The notes beneath the pieces are model-generated. The model had not been told where the DNA came from. It saw only the letters and a list, made by a program, of their open reading frames with translations, and made no database searches. From assembly GCA_913055735.1 (NCBI GenBank), contig CAJXKD010000001.1, positions 1,178,001 through 1,242,000 on the forward strand: a DNA stretch of 64,000 nt. The letters are read 5' to 3'. Made by a program: the position numbers and the translations under genes. This document shows, piece after piece, positions 53,748 to 63,516 of this stretch. Numbering within the stretch: the stretch's first letter is position 1; each line of letters begins with the position of its first letter. Source of the stretch: an uncultured Rhodospirillales bacterium (GTDB lineage: Bacteria > Pseudomonadota > Alphaproteobacteria > Rhodospirillales > UBA2165).

Positions 53748-55043
53748 ATGCTGTCAGGTGACGCTCTATCGGCGCGGCTCAACAAGCGCCACCCACGGGT
53801 GATCGATCTTTCCCTCGACCGCATCAACGAACTGCTGCGCCGCCTGGGGAATCCCCATAACAAAATACCGCCGGTAGTGCATGTGGCCGGCACCAACGGC
53901 AAGGGATCTGTGGTCGCCTATCTCCGCGCCTTCGCCGAAGCCGCCGGCCTCAAGGTTCATGTCTATATCTCTCCGCATTTGATCCGTTTCAACGAACGGA
54001 TCCGCGTCGCCGGTAACCTGATCACCGATGACGCGGTGCTCGAACTTCTGGAGGAATGCGAGACCGCGGCCGGTGACGACCCGGTGACCTATTTCGAGAT
54101 CACGACGGCGCTCGCCTATCTCGCGTTCGCCAGGACTCCAGCGGACCTCGCGGTGATCGAGACAGGTCTCGGCGGACGCCTCGACGCCACCAATGTTTTC
54201 GAGCGGCCGGCAGTGACGGCGCTTACCCCCATTTCCCTGGATCACGAACAGTTCCTCGGCAGCGACATCAGGGGCATTGCTGCGGAAAAAGCGGAGATCA
54301 TGCGCAACCACGTACCTTGCGTGGTATCCGCCCAGCCCGATACCGTCATGACGGTTATCAAGGACGCCGCGGCCCGCATTGGTGCCAAACTCGCCGTGGA
54401 GGAAGAGGATTGGTCCGTGGCCCGTGACGGCGGCACTATGACGGTCCGCTCCGGTGCGCGTAGCCGTTCGTTGCCGCTGCCGGCTCTCGCTGGCAATCAC
54501 CAAATTCATAATGCCGCTCAAGCCGTCGCCTGCGTCGACGCCCTCGCGGAATCCCCTGCCGGCGTCACCATTCCGGATGCGGCCATTGCCACCGGCCTCA
54601 CCACCGTGGAATGGTCGGCCCGGCTCCAACGGCTGGCGCATGGGCCGCTGGTCGAGATGCTGCCCGCCGGGTGGGAGCTCTGGCTCGACGGCGGTCATAA
54701 TGAAAGCGCGGCAGAGGTTATCGCCCACCAAGCGGCCGAGTGGCAGGATAAGGCACTCCATCTGATTTTCGGGATGATCAACAGCAAGGATCCGACCGTC
54801 TTTCTGGCGCGGCTAAAACCCCACGTCCGGTCGCTTGCCGGGATCACGATCCCGGACGAGAGCGCATCCTTGAGCGCGACCGAGGTCGCGAGCGCAGCTG
54901 CCGATCTGGGGATTCCCGCCGCAGAAGTGAAGGATGTGAAAAGCGCCATTGAACGGATTGTAAAATCCGAAACCGGCGAGGCACGCGTTCTGATTTGCGG
55001 CTCCCTCTATCTCGCCGGCACGATCCTCAAAGAGAACGGCTAA
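53748..55043 (+). CDS. folC: Bifunctional dihydrofolate/folylpolyglutamate synthase
   Basis: A 431-residue Mur-ligase-fold enzyme. P-loop VAGTNGKGSV is at about residues 43-52, the magnesium-site ETGLGGRLDATNVF near 141, and the C-terminal domain carries WLDGGHNESAAEVI. It adds glutamate to folates and makes dihydrofolate. Start ATG 11 bases after trpA. Last gene of the long plus-strand block, convergent with the methyltransferase gene. Confidence 0.95.
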   Translation: MLSGDALSARLNKRHPRVIDLSLDRINELLRRLGNPHNKIPPVVHVAGTNGKGSVVAYLRAFAEAAGLKVHVYISPHLIRFNERIRVAGNLITDDAVLELLEECETAAGDDPVTYFEITTALAYLAFARTPADLAVIETGLGGRLDATNVFERPAVTALTPISLDHEQFLGSDIRGIAAEKAEIMRNHVPCVVSAQPDTVMTVIKDAAARIGAKLAVEEEDWSVARDGGTMTVRSGARSRSLPLPALAGNHQIHNAAQAVACVDALAESPAGVTIPDAAIATGLTTVEWSARLQRLAHGPLVEMLPAGWELWLDGGHNESAAEVIAHQAAEWQDKALHLIFGMINSKDPTVFLARLKPHVRSLAGITIPDESASLSATEVASAAADLGIPAAEVKDVKSAIERIVKSETGEARVLICGSLYLAGTILKENG

Positions 55044-55063
55044 CGTTTCTGGAAAACGACTGA

Positions 55064-56602
55064 TCAGGCGGCGGGAACGAGTATCCCGAGCTCGAGCAAT
55101 TTGGGCAGCCGGGTTTCGCGGAAATCGGCGACGGCGGAAGCAATCGCCTCCGTTTCCGTCCCTTCCTCGAAGGTCAGTTGCTGGCGCGCCTCGATCATCC
55201 GTTGGAAGGCCCAACTGGAGACTTCGTTGCGCGTCGCTTCCACTGAACAAAGCGCAAACAACGCATCCGCCATGGGCAGCTCGATGATGGTGCCCGCTTG
55301 TGGTGCCGAAAACCCGATGGTAGGGGCGGCGAACAGTCGGCGTTTCAGGAATTCCACATTGACCTTGGCGGAAAAACTATAGCGTTCGGCTGATAATTGA
55401 CCCGCGTCGGCGGCCATGGTCGCTTTGCCAAACGGGACGACTTGGCCACCCGCGGTCAGGAACTTCATGGCATCTACCAGCAGTTCGCGGTCGTAACGGG
55501 AAAGCTCCGGCGTCGCGCAAAGCTGGTCGACGGTCCGCGCGCCATTTGCCAAGGCCTCGACGGCACCAAGGAAAATATCGGATTCATAGGACAACCGTAC
55601 CTCGCCGAACTGGGCCGAATGGGCAAAGTTCGCCGGCGCGCAGTTGAGACCGAAAGGAATGGCTGCCAAAAGATCGGTTTGCTCCTCCGCCGTTAGATCG
55701 GGCCGGTCTTTCCGCACATACACGTCCTTGCGGAACCGTGTGTTGCGAATGAAATCGCCACGTTGCTCGAATTCATTCCGCGATGCCGCGTCTCGAAGCA
55801 GCTTGTGGAATTCGGCGGGAGCCGCAATGTCAATCATGTTCGTGTGCAGAACCGCGGACCCTGCAAACGAGACCCCAACCGAGCGCATCTCGGCCGCCAC
55901 TTGGTGGAAGTAGTAGGGCTTGAGTTGATCGCTAAAGAATTCGTGGACCACATAAGCAAGGTCCTGCTTCTTGATCTCTTCAAGGAACGCTTTGGCAGGC
56001 GGGTTGTCAGCAAAAAAGCCCGCGTCATTCGCGGCAAGGAAGCTGAGATAATCGAGCCCCGCCTGCGCCTTCATCAACGGATCGACACCCATCGCCATGG
56101 TGTGATTGATGACGGCATCGCGCAGCGGCGCAAACGCCGACCAGCCCGGCATGGCATTGTAACTGACATAGACGACCCCGCCCGGGTTCAGGTGCTTGCC
56201 GATAAACCGACGCACCGCATCCCGCGATGACGGATCGACCCATGCATAGACACCGTGCAGAACGATATAGTCGTAGGTCGGATAGTCGTCGTCTTGCAGG
56301 TTGCCGAAGTCTGCCGCGAAAAATTTGGCGTTTGCTAAACCAGCGCCCTCGGCAATTGCCGCAGCGTTCCCGATATGCGTTTTGTCGACATCGATCCCGT
56401 GGAACTCGGCATGGGGAAATACCGCCGCCAACGCGTTGATTGTCACGCCATTGCCGCACCCTAGATCGCAATAAGAGAAAGGTTTTTCGAGATCCTTGGG
56501 ACGGTATCCGGAAAGAACGGAAACATAATTGAGGAAGGTGGGATCAAGCTCTCGATATAGACCCCAGGTATAGCTCACTCCATCCGTTCCGCTATTGGCC
56601 AT
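55064..56602 (-). CDS. Class I methyltransferase with regulatory domain (PKMT-like)
   Basis: A 512-residue protein. Residues about 30-185 are a SAM-binding methyltransferase with motif I LGCGNG near residue 46 and the HGIDVDKTHI acidic strand. A methyltransferase-regulatory domain (about 200-300) and a C-terminal helical, winged-helix-like domain follow. The layout is that of bacterial protein lysine methyltransferases such as those studied in Rickettsia; substrate specificity is inferred only from architecture. The ATG behind GGAGGG was chosen over a reading 13 residues longer. It lies between folC and trxA, behind the trxA terminator, so it likely has its own promoter. Confidence 0.85.
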   Translation of the reverse strand: MANSGTDGVSYTWGLYRELDPTFLNYVSVLSGYRPKDLEKPFSYCDLGCGNGVTINALAAVFPHAEFHGIDVDKTHIGNAAAIAEGAGLANAKFFAADFGNLQDDDYPTYDYIVLHGVYAWVDPSSRDAVRRFIGKHLNPGGVVYVSYNAMPGWSAFAPLRDAVINHTMAMGVDPLMKAQAGLDYLSFLAANDAGFFADNPPAKAFLEEIKKQDLAYVVHEFFSDQLKPYYFHQVAAEMRSVGVSFAGSAVLHTNMIDIAAPAEFHKLLRDAASRNEFEQRGDFIRNTRFRKDVYVRKDRPDLTAEEQTDLLAAIPFGLNCAPANFAHSAQFGEVRLSYESDIFLGAVEALANGARTVDQLCATPELSRYDRELLVDAMKFLTAGGQVVPFGKATMAADAGQLSAERYSFSAKVNVEFLKRRLFAAPTIGFSAPQAGTIIELPMADALFALCSVEATRNEVSSWAFQRMIEARQQLTFEEGTETEAIASAVADFRETRLPKLLELGILVPAA

Positions 56603-56647
56603 ATCGACACCCTCCATCTGACAGCAGGGCGGGGGTACCAAATGAAA

Positions 56648-56670
56648 AACCCCGTCCAGTGGACGGGGTT
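56648..56670 (-). terminator. Rho-independent terminator downstream of trxA
   Basis: Ten-base arms AACCCCGTCC and complement with a three-base loop; on the minus strand the arm is followed by TTTCATTT, extending the run of T begun in the stem. It separates trxA from the methyltransferase gene. Confidence 0.75.
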
Positions 56671-56719
56671 CTACATGGAAAAGATCAATACAGGCTTAAA
56701 GAAAGCCTAGAAATCCTAG

Positions 56720-57037
56720 TTAAAGGACCGATTCGACCCATTCCTTCAGCTTGCTCTTCGGCAAGGCGCCGACTTTCATCGAAGCGACCTCGCCATCCTT
56801 GAACAGCATCAGCGTCGGAATACCGCGCACGCCATATTTGGACGGGGTTTGCGGGTTGTCATCGATGTTTACCTTGGCGACGGTCAGCTTATCGCCCAGC
56901 TCGCTGCCGATTTCTTCCAGAGACGGGGCAATCTGCTTACAGGGGCCGCACCATTCGGCCCAGAAATCGACCAATACCGGCCCGGAAGCCTTCAGGACGT
57001 CGGATTCGAACGACTCGTCGCTAACTTCTTTTGACAT
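56720..57037 (-). CDS. trxA: Thioredoxin
   Basis: A 105-residue thioredoxin with the active site WCGPC at residues 29-33, Asp24-like buried acid in VLVDFWAEW, and cis-proline in GIPTLMLF. It reduces cytoplasmic disulfides. Start ATG. It lies 87 bases after addA on the same strand and ahead of a strong terminator. Confidence 0.97.
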   Translation of the reverse strand: MSKEVSDESFESDVLKASGPVLVDFWAEWCGPCKQIAPSLEEIGSELGDKLTVAKVNIDDNPQTPSKYGVRGIPTLMLFKDGEVASMKVGALPKSKLKEWVESVL

Positions 57038-57124
57038 ACCAAAATCCCATTTTTAGCCCCGCCGCAGGCGGACGAGGACGGTAAATTTCCCTTTCTCCCA
57101 ATCTATGATTCTGCCGAAATCGCG

Positions 57125-60100
57125 TCAAGGTACGTACCGGTCCGTAAGAGCCTCGGGGACGGTCATGATCGATGGCCCATCCGTCCACAAGAGCAAGCAC
57201 CGCACTGATTTCCCAGGATAAATCTCTCCCACGGCGGTGCGGTAGATGGCCATCTGGCGGAGGTAAATTGCGGGCACATGATCTGGCTCGGCGGGCGGCG
57301 GGCGATTGGTCTTGTAATCGACGATCGTGACCTCCGTGTCGGTTACGAGAAGCCGGTCGATCTGGCCCGACATCACCTGATCGCCGACCCGGCCGACGAT
57401 CGGAACCTCGGCCCGCGAGCCCGGCGCAAAAAGCGGCGCAAAATCGGGACCCTCGATCACGCTCAAGGTCTCTTCGACGATTTGGGCGCGAACCGCGTCC
57501 TCGAGATCCGGCGCGCTGCGCGCCAAAAACGCCGCCGCCGCAGCCGGGCGCTCCCCGGCATCGAGGTCAGGCAGGGTTTGCAGCAACGCATGAATGAGCC
57601 GGCCGCGCCGAAAACGCACTCCGTCATCGGCCCCCAAGGGTGAGCGCACCGGCGGCTCCTCCCCCTCGGGACGCGACGGCACCAGTGGCGACGGCGGCAG
57701 AGCCTCTGGCGGCGGCGGGCGAAATGCCCATTCCGGCAACCCCCCGAACACGTTCTCTTCTTGTGCATAAGGCGGTTCCGGTTCCCCAGCCTGCGGCGAA
57801 ACAAGTCGCAAAACCGTACCACCGGGAATATCGCCCCATTGATCCAACCCGGCATCGATGGCCTCATCGGCAATCAGATCAAGCCCCGTCTGGATCAGAT
57901 TGTACCAACATCCCTCGGGCGGACTGACCTTTGTCTTCCAGCCACAGACATAGAGCCGGTCCTCGGCACGTGTCATGGCAACATACAAAAGACGCCGGTA
58001 TTCGCGATCCCGGTCGCGCTTTGCGTCCGCATCCAGCTCTTCTGCAATTTCCTCGAAATACGCGCGGCGCGGCGGCCACAAGACGAGGCTGTCGCCATCG
58101 CCGTCGCGCTGCCACAGAAGCGACGATCGACCGCGCGGCACCTGCATGGTATCGGGCAGAAACACAATTGGCGCCTGCAGCCCCTTGGCGCCATGCACCG
58201 TCATGACGCGCACGGCATTGCGCGTCGCCTGTTCGAGATCGCGCTTGATCTCCACCGCGCCCGCCTCGAGCCATTGCAGGAACCCTTCGAGAGACGGCAC
58301 GTGGGCGCGCTCATAGCTGATCGCCAAATTGAGAAACTCGCCGAGGGGATCTTCCGCATCGGGGCCCAACCGTGCAACAATCCGGCGGCGCCCGCCGCGT
58401 GCCCCGAGGATATCGGCGTAAAGCTCGAACGGTGGCATGAAGTCGGCCACCGCTAGAAGATCTGCGAGAAATGCGCGCGCTTCTTCGAATTCGGATCGAT
58501 CGGCGGCTTTTTTCCCCAGCGCTTCCCAAAGGGTCCCCGGGCGGCCATGAGCGAGCGCGAACAGATCGTCCTCCGACAAGCCGATCAGCGGGCTTTTGAG
58601 GACCGTCGCCAGCGTGAGGTCGTCCTCGGGCAGCAGCAGGAAACGCCCAAGCGCGATCAGATCCATGACGGCAATATGTTCAGTCAAGATCAGCCGGTCG
58701 GCCCCGGCGACCCCGATGCGGCGTTCCTTCAAGGCGCGCACCAGTTCGTCGACAAAAGACGTGCGGCGCCGGACGAGCACCATGATATCGCCCGGCTGGA
58801 TGGGACGGTTTTTGGAGTCCAGCATCTCGTGATCGTCGACCATGCGCTGGATACGCTCGGCGACCAGCCTGGCCAGACGCGCTTGCGGTGAATCCCCGGC
58901 GATCCGTTCGATGGGTGGTTTCCAAGCGGGTTCCTCGTCGGCCGGACGCGGTTCCACCGGCGGCCACAATTCCACCAGCCCGCCGTCGTTGGCGCGCCAG
59001 GCCTGATGCGAGATAGCATGGCCGTCGAGGGCCACGCCGTCGGCCGCGTCGGCCGCCGCAAAAACAGTGTCGACCGCCTCGAGCACCGCGCGCGTCGAGC
59101 GGAAGGAAATGGTGAGGTCCACTTCCTGCCAGGCACCGCCCGAAGCCGGCACTTTTCGCGACAGCTGCGCGCGCATGTCGGTGAACGCCACCGGGTCGGC
59201 GCCCTGAAAACTGTAGATGGACTGCTTGACGTCACCGACCGCGAACAGGGTGCGGTCGATCTTGCGCGCCCCCGTGCCCGCAAAAAACTCGTCGGCGAGC
59301 GCATCGACCACACGCCACTGATCGGGGCTCGTGTCCTGCGCCTCGTCAATCAACACATGATCGAGACCGCCATCCAGTTTGAACAGAACCCACGGCGCGA
59401 CGCCGGGACGGCTCAACAGATTGCGCGCCTCGAGGATCAGATCGTCATAGTCCAGCAGCGCGCGCGCCTCCTTGTGAGTGCGGTAGGCATCCAAAAGCGC
59501 GTTGGCCACGGTGACCAGTGCCGCCGTCGCATCCGCCGTGACGGCGGCCCGCCGACGGACGAGAATATGGGCGAGCCGCGCCGCTTCATCGACGAGGATT
59601 CGATCGACACCCGGCGAGGCTTCCGCCGCTTTCTTGGTGATGAGGGTTTTACGGGTTTTGCCTTCCTTGGTGAGGTAGGCGCCGATATAGGTGTCGAACG
59701 TGCTTTCCCGGTCATCCGCCGCAAGCCATCCGGCGATCACCTCGGCCCGCGCCGCGTCGGTGGACGAACCGGCGCGCAATGCCTCGACCGCGAGCCGCAG
59801 CCCCATGACGTCGAACGCATCGTCATCGGCGGCGGCAGCGACAATGGTTTCCGCGGTCTCACCGGGCGCCAAGTTCAACGCCTCGCGAACGGCGCGGATT
59901 AATCCGTGCGTGCTGCCATGGCGCGTGATGAGCCGCCGAAAGCGCCCGCGTGCGCTGCTGATCGAAGCGACAAGCTCGGCAAACTCCGTCTCGTGAACGT
60001 AGCGCGTCAGTTCCGTCAGCGCGGCCGCCAACTCTGTGGCGCTTCCTTGGCGGGCACGGTTGAGCACGTCGGCGCGCGCGTCGGTCAGCAACTCGGCCGC

Positions 60101-60565
60101 ATCGCGTTCCTCCATCAGGGCAAAGTGCGGTGCCAATTGCGCCTCTATGGGAAAGCGGCGCAGCAGCGATTGGCAAAACGCGTGGATGGTTTCGATCTGC
60201 AACCCGCCCGGCGCATCCAACACCCGCGCGAACAAGCGCCGCGCGTGATCGAGCATTGCCTTATCCGGCTTGGACCCGCGTAATTCTTCGAGCGCCGCTG
60301 AAAGATCGGCATCCTCGGCCATGGTCCATTCGCCGAGACGGTCGGCGACCCGGCCCGCCATCTCGGCCGCCGCGGCTCGGGTGAACGTCAGACACAGCAG
60401 ATTTTCCGGTGGCGTTCCGTCGAGCAGCAGGCTCAGCACCCGGTCGGTCAGCACCTTTGTCTTGCCCGCGCCCGCCGACGCCGACACCCATACCGACGCG
60501 TTCGGATCGGCTGCCCGGCGCTGCTGCGCCGACGGCGCGGCAGGATGGACGAGTAGCGTATTCAT
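57125..60565 (-). CDS. addA: Double-strand break repair helicase-nuclease AddA
   Basis: A 1146-residue UvrD-type helicase with C-terminal nuclease. Walker A is in SASAGAGKTKVL (about 28-39), motif Ia LTFTRAAAAEM, Walker B LIDEAQDTSPDQW, and the RecB-like nuclease motif VTIVDYKTNR near residue 1090. It processes broken ends for RecA with AddB. The ATG overlaps the addB stop (ATGA). Confidence 0.96.
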   Translation of the reverse strand: MNTLLVHPAAPSAQQRRAADPNASVWVSASAGAGKTKVLTDRVLSLLLDGTPPENLLCLTFTRAAAAEMAGRVADRLGEWTMAEDADLSAALEELRGSKPDKAMLDHARRLFARVLDAPGGLQIETIHAFCQSLLRRFPIEAQLAPHFALMEERDAAELLTDARADVLNRARQGSATELAAALTELTRYVHETEFAELVASISSARGRFRRLITRHGSTHGLIRAVREALNLAPGETAETIVAAAADDDAFDVMGLRLAVEALRAGSSTDAARAEVIAGWLAADDRESTFDTYIGAYLTKEGKTRKTLITKKAAEASPGVDRILVDEAARLAHILVRRRAAVTADATAALVTVANALLDAYRTHKEARALLDYDDLILEARNLLSRPGVAPWVLFKLDGGLDHVLIDEAQDTSPDQWRVVDALADEFFAGTGARKIDRTLFAVGDVKQSIYSFQGADPVAFTDMRAQLSRKVPASGGAWQEVDLTISFRSTRAVLEAVDTVFAAADAADGVALDGHAISHQAWRANDGGLVELWPPVEPRPADEEPAWKPPIERIAGDSPQARLARLVAERIQRMVDDHEMLDSKNRPIQPGDIMVLVRRRTSFVDELVRALKERRIGVAGADRLILTEHIAVMDLIALGRFLLLPEDDLTLATVLKSPLIGLSEDDLFALAHGRPGTLWEALGKKAADRSEFEEARAFLADLLAVADFMPPFELYADILGARGGRRRIVARLGPDAEDPLGEFLNLAISYERAHVPSLEGFLQWLEAGAVEIKRDLEQATRNAVRVMTVHGAKGLQAPIVFLPDTMQVPRGRSSLLWQRDGDGDSLVLWPPRRAYFEEIAEELDADAKRDRDREYRRLLYVAMTRAEDRLYVCGWKTKVSPPEGCWYNLIQTGLDLIADEAIDAGLDQWGDIPGGTVLRLVSPQAGEPEPPYAQEENVFGGLPEWAFRPPPPEALPPSPLVPSRPEGEEPPVRSPLGADDGVRFRRGRLIHALLQTLPDLDAGERPAAAAAFLARSAPDLEDAVRAQIVEETLSVIEGPDFAPLFAPGSRAEVPIVGRVGDQVMSGQIDRLLVTDTEVTIVDYKTNRPPPAEPDHVPAIYLRQMAIYRTAVGEIYPGKSVRCLLLWTDGPSIMTVPEALTDRYVP

Positions 60566-63516
60566 TCGCCGCCCTCTTCGACCACTGACCATTCCTTGAT
60601 GCGGGCGAGATGCTCATAGTCGGAATAACGGGGCGCCTGCGCCGGACGCGGGCGCGCCTCATAGGCTGTCTCCTCACGGTCAAACACCGACACCAAGGCG
60701 GTCAGACCCTTGAGTGCATCTGCTGCCAGGGCTGCCGCATCACCGCCCGCCGGAGCGATTTCGCCCGCCGGCACGCCACCGCGCAGACGCCAATAGTCGA
60801 GCGCGACGACGGGCTGGACCTCTACTCCTTCGAACCCGCCCGTCGACGCGATAGCCGCCTCTAACGGCAACTGCGGTGCGTATCCCGCGGCGACCTCGAG
60901 CTTGGACGGCACCGCGCCCGTTTTGTAATCGATGATACGGAGCCCGCCTGCCGTAAGGCGATCGATCCGATCGGCAACGGCAATCAATTCGAACGGTCCG
61001 GCGGGACCGTCAACGGTCAGTTTCCCCTTTGCCTCACTCGCAATCGCGCTCACTTCAGCGCGCCGAACTCGTTCTTCTTCGATGAACCAGGCGGCAATCC
61101 GTTCGAAGCGCGGCCACCAGAATGCCCACACGCCGGGATGCGCCAACGCGTATTCGAACCGGCGCTGTCCCAAGGAGAGAAGCTGATCAAGCGCGTCATC
61201 AGGTAAGCCATCCGGGAAGGCCGACGTAAAATCATTGAGGGCACGGTGGATAAGCGTGCCGTACTCGGCCGCATCAGGAGCCGCGTCGATAGGGTCCAGG
61301 GCCTTGAGGCCCAGCACGTGACGGGCATAGACCGCATAGGGATCGCGCATCCAAGTTTCGACCTGGGTAACCGACAACCGCCGCGGACGGGCCGCGACCG
61401 GCGGACGGGGCGCCGGGCGCTCAGCGCGAACCGGCTCGGCCTGATCCAGCAACGACTGCCAATAGAGCCAGGGATCCTGATCGAGGCGCGGCAGACGGTC
61501 ATTGAACCCGGTAAGAAACGTGTCCAGCCGAACCAGCCAGCGGGACGGGACGGTGGGTGTACCGTCCACCCGGGTTGAGCGGGTCATCACGACCTCGGGC
61601 GCCACAAAGGCCTGAACGAAGTCGTGCGCCGTTAGGCCGATACGGCGTTCGGGTGCCGGCAGACCGAAATCGCGCCGCATGGGGCGGCTCATCCACGGAT
61701 CGGCAGCGGCCTCCGGCGGCCATGTGCCTTCGTTCAGCCCGCCGAGGATCATCAGATCGGCGTGCTGCAACCGCGCTTCCAGCAGCCCCCAAATGGCAAG
61801 CCTGGGATGGATCCCGAACCGGGGGCGTACCACGCGCCCCTCCATCAACGCCTCGACCAATGCCGGATAGTCGGCGGGCCTAATGTCACCCAGCACGTCG
61901 AAAGCGGCCGCAAGATCGGAAACGAATTCGGCCGCCGCCTCGCCGGCCTCCCCCGACCACAAACGGCGAGGACCATCATCATCGCGGTCGGCCGCCAACG
62001 CTTCGGCCAACGCGACATGCGCGGCAAGCAGCTTCGCGGGAGAAACGGGTGGCCCGTCGAACAAGGCCGCCATTTCGTCGGCCATCGCCGCGAGGCGATC
62101 GAGCCACGGTTTCAAATGTTCGTCATCCTTACCCAATATCCGGCGCAACCCGCGCAGGCCGGGCGCGGGGCGCGGACCCCGCAGCGCCGCGATTTCGAGA
62201 TCGCGTACCTTGGCACGGAATATCGCACTCGTTTCGCCACCCGCCGCCAACGGATGTTTCAACAAGGCAAGAACGGGAATGGGAGCGAACCGTTCGGCCA
62301 CGGCATCGGCAACCAGACGCAGGAAGGCACCGGGCGGGGTGCGCGCCAACGGCTCCCCCGCCGAATCGTCAATTGTAATTCCCCATCGTTTCAATTCGGA
62401 CGCGACCCGGCGCGCCAGTTGCCGGTCGGGTGTTACCAACGCGGCGGTGCGCCCCTTGTTCTCCAGGACCCCGCGCATCATCAAGGCGATAACCCGCGCC
62501 TCCTCCTCCGGCCCCGGACAATCGACGCGGCTGAGCCCAATGAGCGCCTCCTCAGGCGGCGCACCCAGGTCACGCCACCGGTCGGTAACGTCGGCCGGCA
62601 GCAAGACGTCGTTGATCAGCCGCGCCCGCGCCGGATGGGAAACCCCTTCCAACGTGACCGGCCAGACCGCGACATCCGAGACCGCCACCTCCAGCCGGTC
62701 GAGCAATCGCATCATGCCGTATTGCGGATGGTCCGGATCAAGGGCCTCGTGGGCGGCCTCGTCGAGATCCCTATCCAATCCCGGCAGAATTACCTGACCA
62801 TGGGGGAGACCGGCGATCACTTCCAACAGATCAGCCGTTGCGGGAATACTGCCGGTCGATCCGGCGGCAATGACCGGCCCCGCCGGCGGCTGGGATCGCC
62901 ACATTTCGGCCTGCGTGGCAAGCAACTGGTTACGGCGGGCGGCGGGATCGATGGCCCCCTCTTCGGCGAGGATGGCAGGCCATTGTTGTGTCACGATCTG
63001 CAGGAACTTGAGGGTCTCCTGCCAATGATGCGCGTATTCGTCCGGCACCAGACCCGTGAGGCGATCGAAATCCAATCGCTCGGTCTGGACCTCATCAAGC
63101 AGTCGCGCCAACTCCGCCGCCAACCGCGCCGCCTGTTCTGGCGACACCGTACCGCCTTCGAACCGCTGGACGAGACGAGTCAACAAAAGCTGCCGCCGGG
63201 TGCCGGAAATGGCCGGTGGCGCCAACATGCCGGCGGGACCGGCCAGCTCCTCCCAGCCGGTGATGGTCAGGGCGTCTTCATCGAGATCACCGAGGGTTTG
63301 CAATCGCGGCAACAGCAATGGCCGGCCATCGCTCAACCGCAGGAACGCCTCACGCAAGCTGCGGACCGCGCGGCGGGTCGGTAATAGAATGGTATAGGCG
63401 GCGAGGGCTTCGGGCGCCGGCCCGGCGTCGTCAAGGACGCCCTTGGCGAGGGCATCGACAAAGGGCACACCGGCGGGGATGGTGAAGAGACGGAACCGGT
63501 GCGTGCCCGGTGTCAT
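60562..63516 (-). CDS. addB: Double-strand break repair protein AddB (alphaproteobacterial type)
   Basis: A 984-residue partner of AddA. The N-terminal inactive-helicase-like part begins FTIPAGVPFVDALAKG; the nuclease domain shows EYGTLIHRALNDF near residue 760 and LRIIDYKTGAVPS near 870. I see no obvious iron-sulfur cysteine cluster at the expected place, in keeping with the shorter alphaproteobacterial form. The ATG overlaps the upstream stop by four bases. Confidence 0.93.
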   Translation of the reverse strand: MTPGTHRFRLFTIPAGVPFVDALAKGVLDDAGPAPEALAAYTILLPTRRAVRSLREAFLRLSDGRPLLLPRLQTLGDLDEDALTITGWEELAGPAGMLAPPAISGTRRQLLLTRLVQRFEGGTVSPEQAARLAAELARLLDEVQTERLDFDRLTGLVPDEYAHHWQETLKFLQIVTQQWPAILAEEGAIDPAARRNQLLATQAEMWRSQPPAGPVIAAGSTGSIPATADLLEVIAGLPHGQVILPGLDRDLDEAAHEALDPDHPQYGMMRLLDRLEVAVSDVAVWPVTLEGVSHPARARLINDVLLPADVTDRWRDLGAPPEEALIGLSRVDCPGPEEEARVIALMMRGVLENKGRTAALVTPDRQLARRVASELKRWGITIDDSAGEPLARTPPGAFLRLVADAVAERFAPIPVLALLKHPLAAGGETSAIFRAKVRDLEIAALRGPRPAPGLRGLRRILGKDDEHLKPWLDRLAAMADEMAALFDGPPVSPAKLLAAHVALAEALAADRDDDGPRRLWSGEAGEAAAEFVSDLAAAFDVLGDIRPADYPALVEALMEGRVVRPRFGIHPRLAIWGLLEARLQHADLMILGGLNEGTWPPEAAADPWMSRPMRRDFGLPAPERRIGLTAHDFVQAFVAPEVVMTRSTRVDGTPTVPSRWLVRLDTFLTGFNDRLPRLDQDPWLYWQSLLDQAEPVRAERPAPRPPVAARPRRLSVTQVETWMRDPYAVYARHVLGLKALDPIDAAPDAAEYGTLIHRALNDFTSAFPDGLPDDALDQLLSLGQRRFEYALAHPGVWAFWWPRFERIAAWFIEEERVRRAEVSAIASEAKGKLTVDGPAGPFELIAVADRIDRLTAGGLRIIDYKTGAVPSKLEVAAGYAPQLPLEAAIASTGGFEGVEVQPVVALDYWRLRGGVPAGEIAPAGGDAAALAADALKGLTALVSVFDREETAYEARPRPAQAPRYSDYEHLARIKEWSVVEEGGE

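Noticed and set aside
61762..63384. A 540-codon plus-strand open reading
   Set aside because: It is antisense to addB, whose motifs and overlaps with neighbours are clear. The long opening comes from high G+C codon bias.
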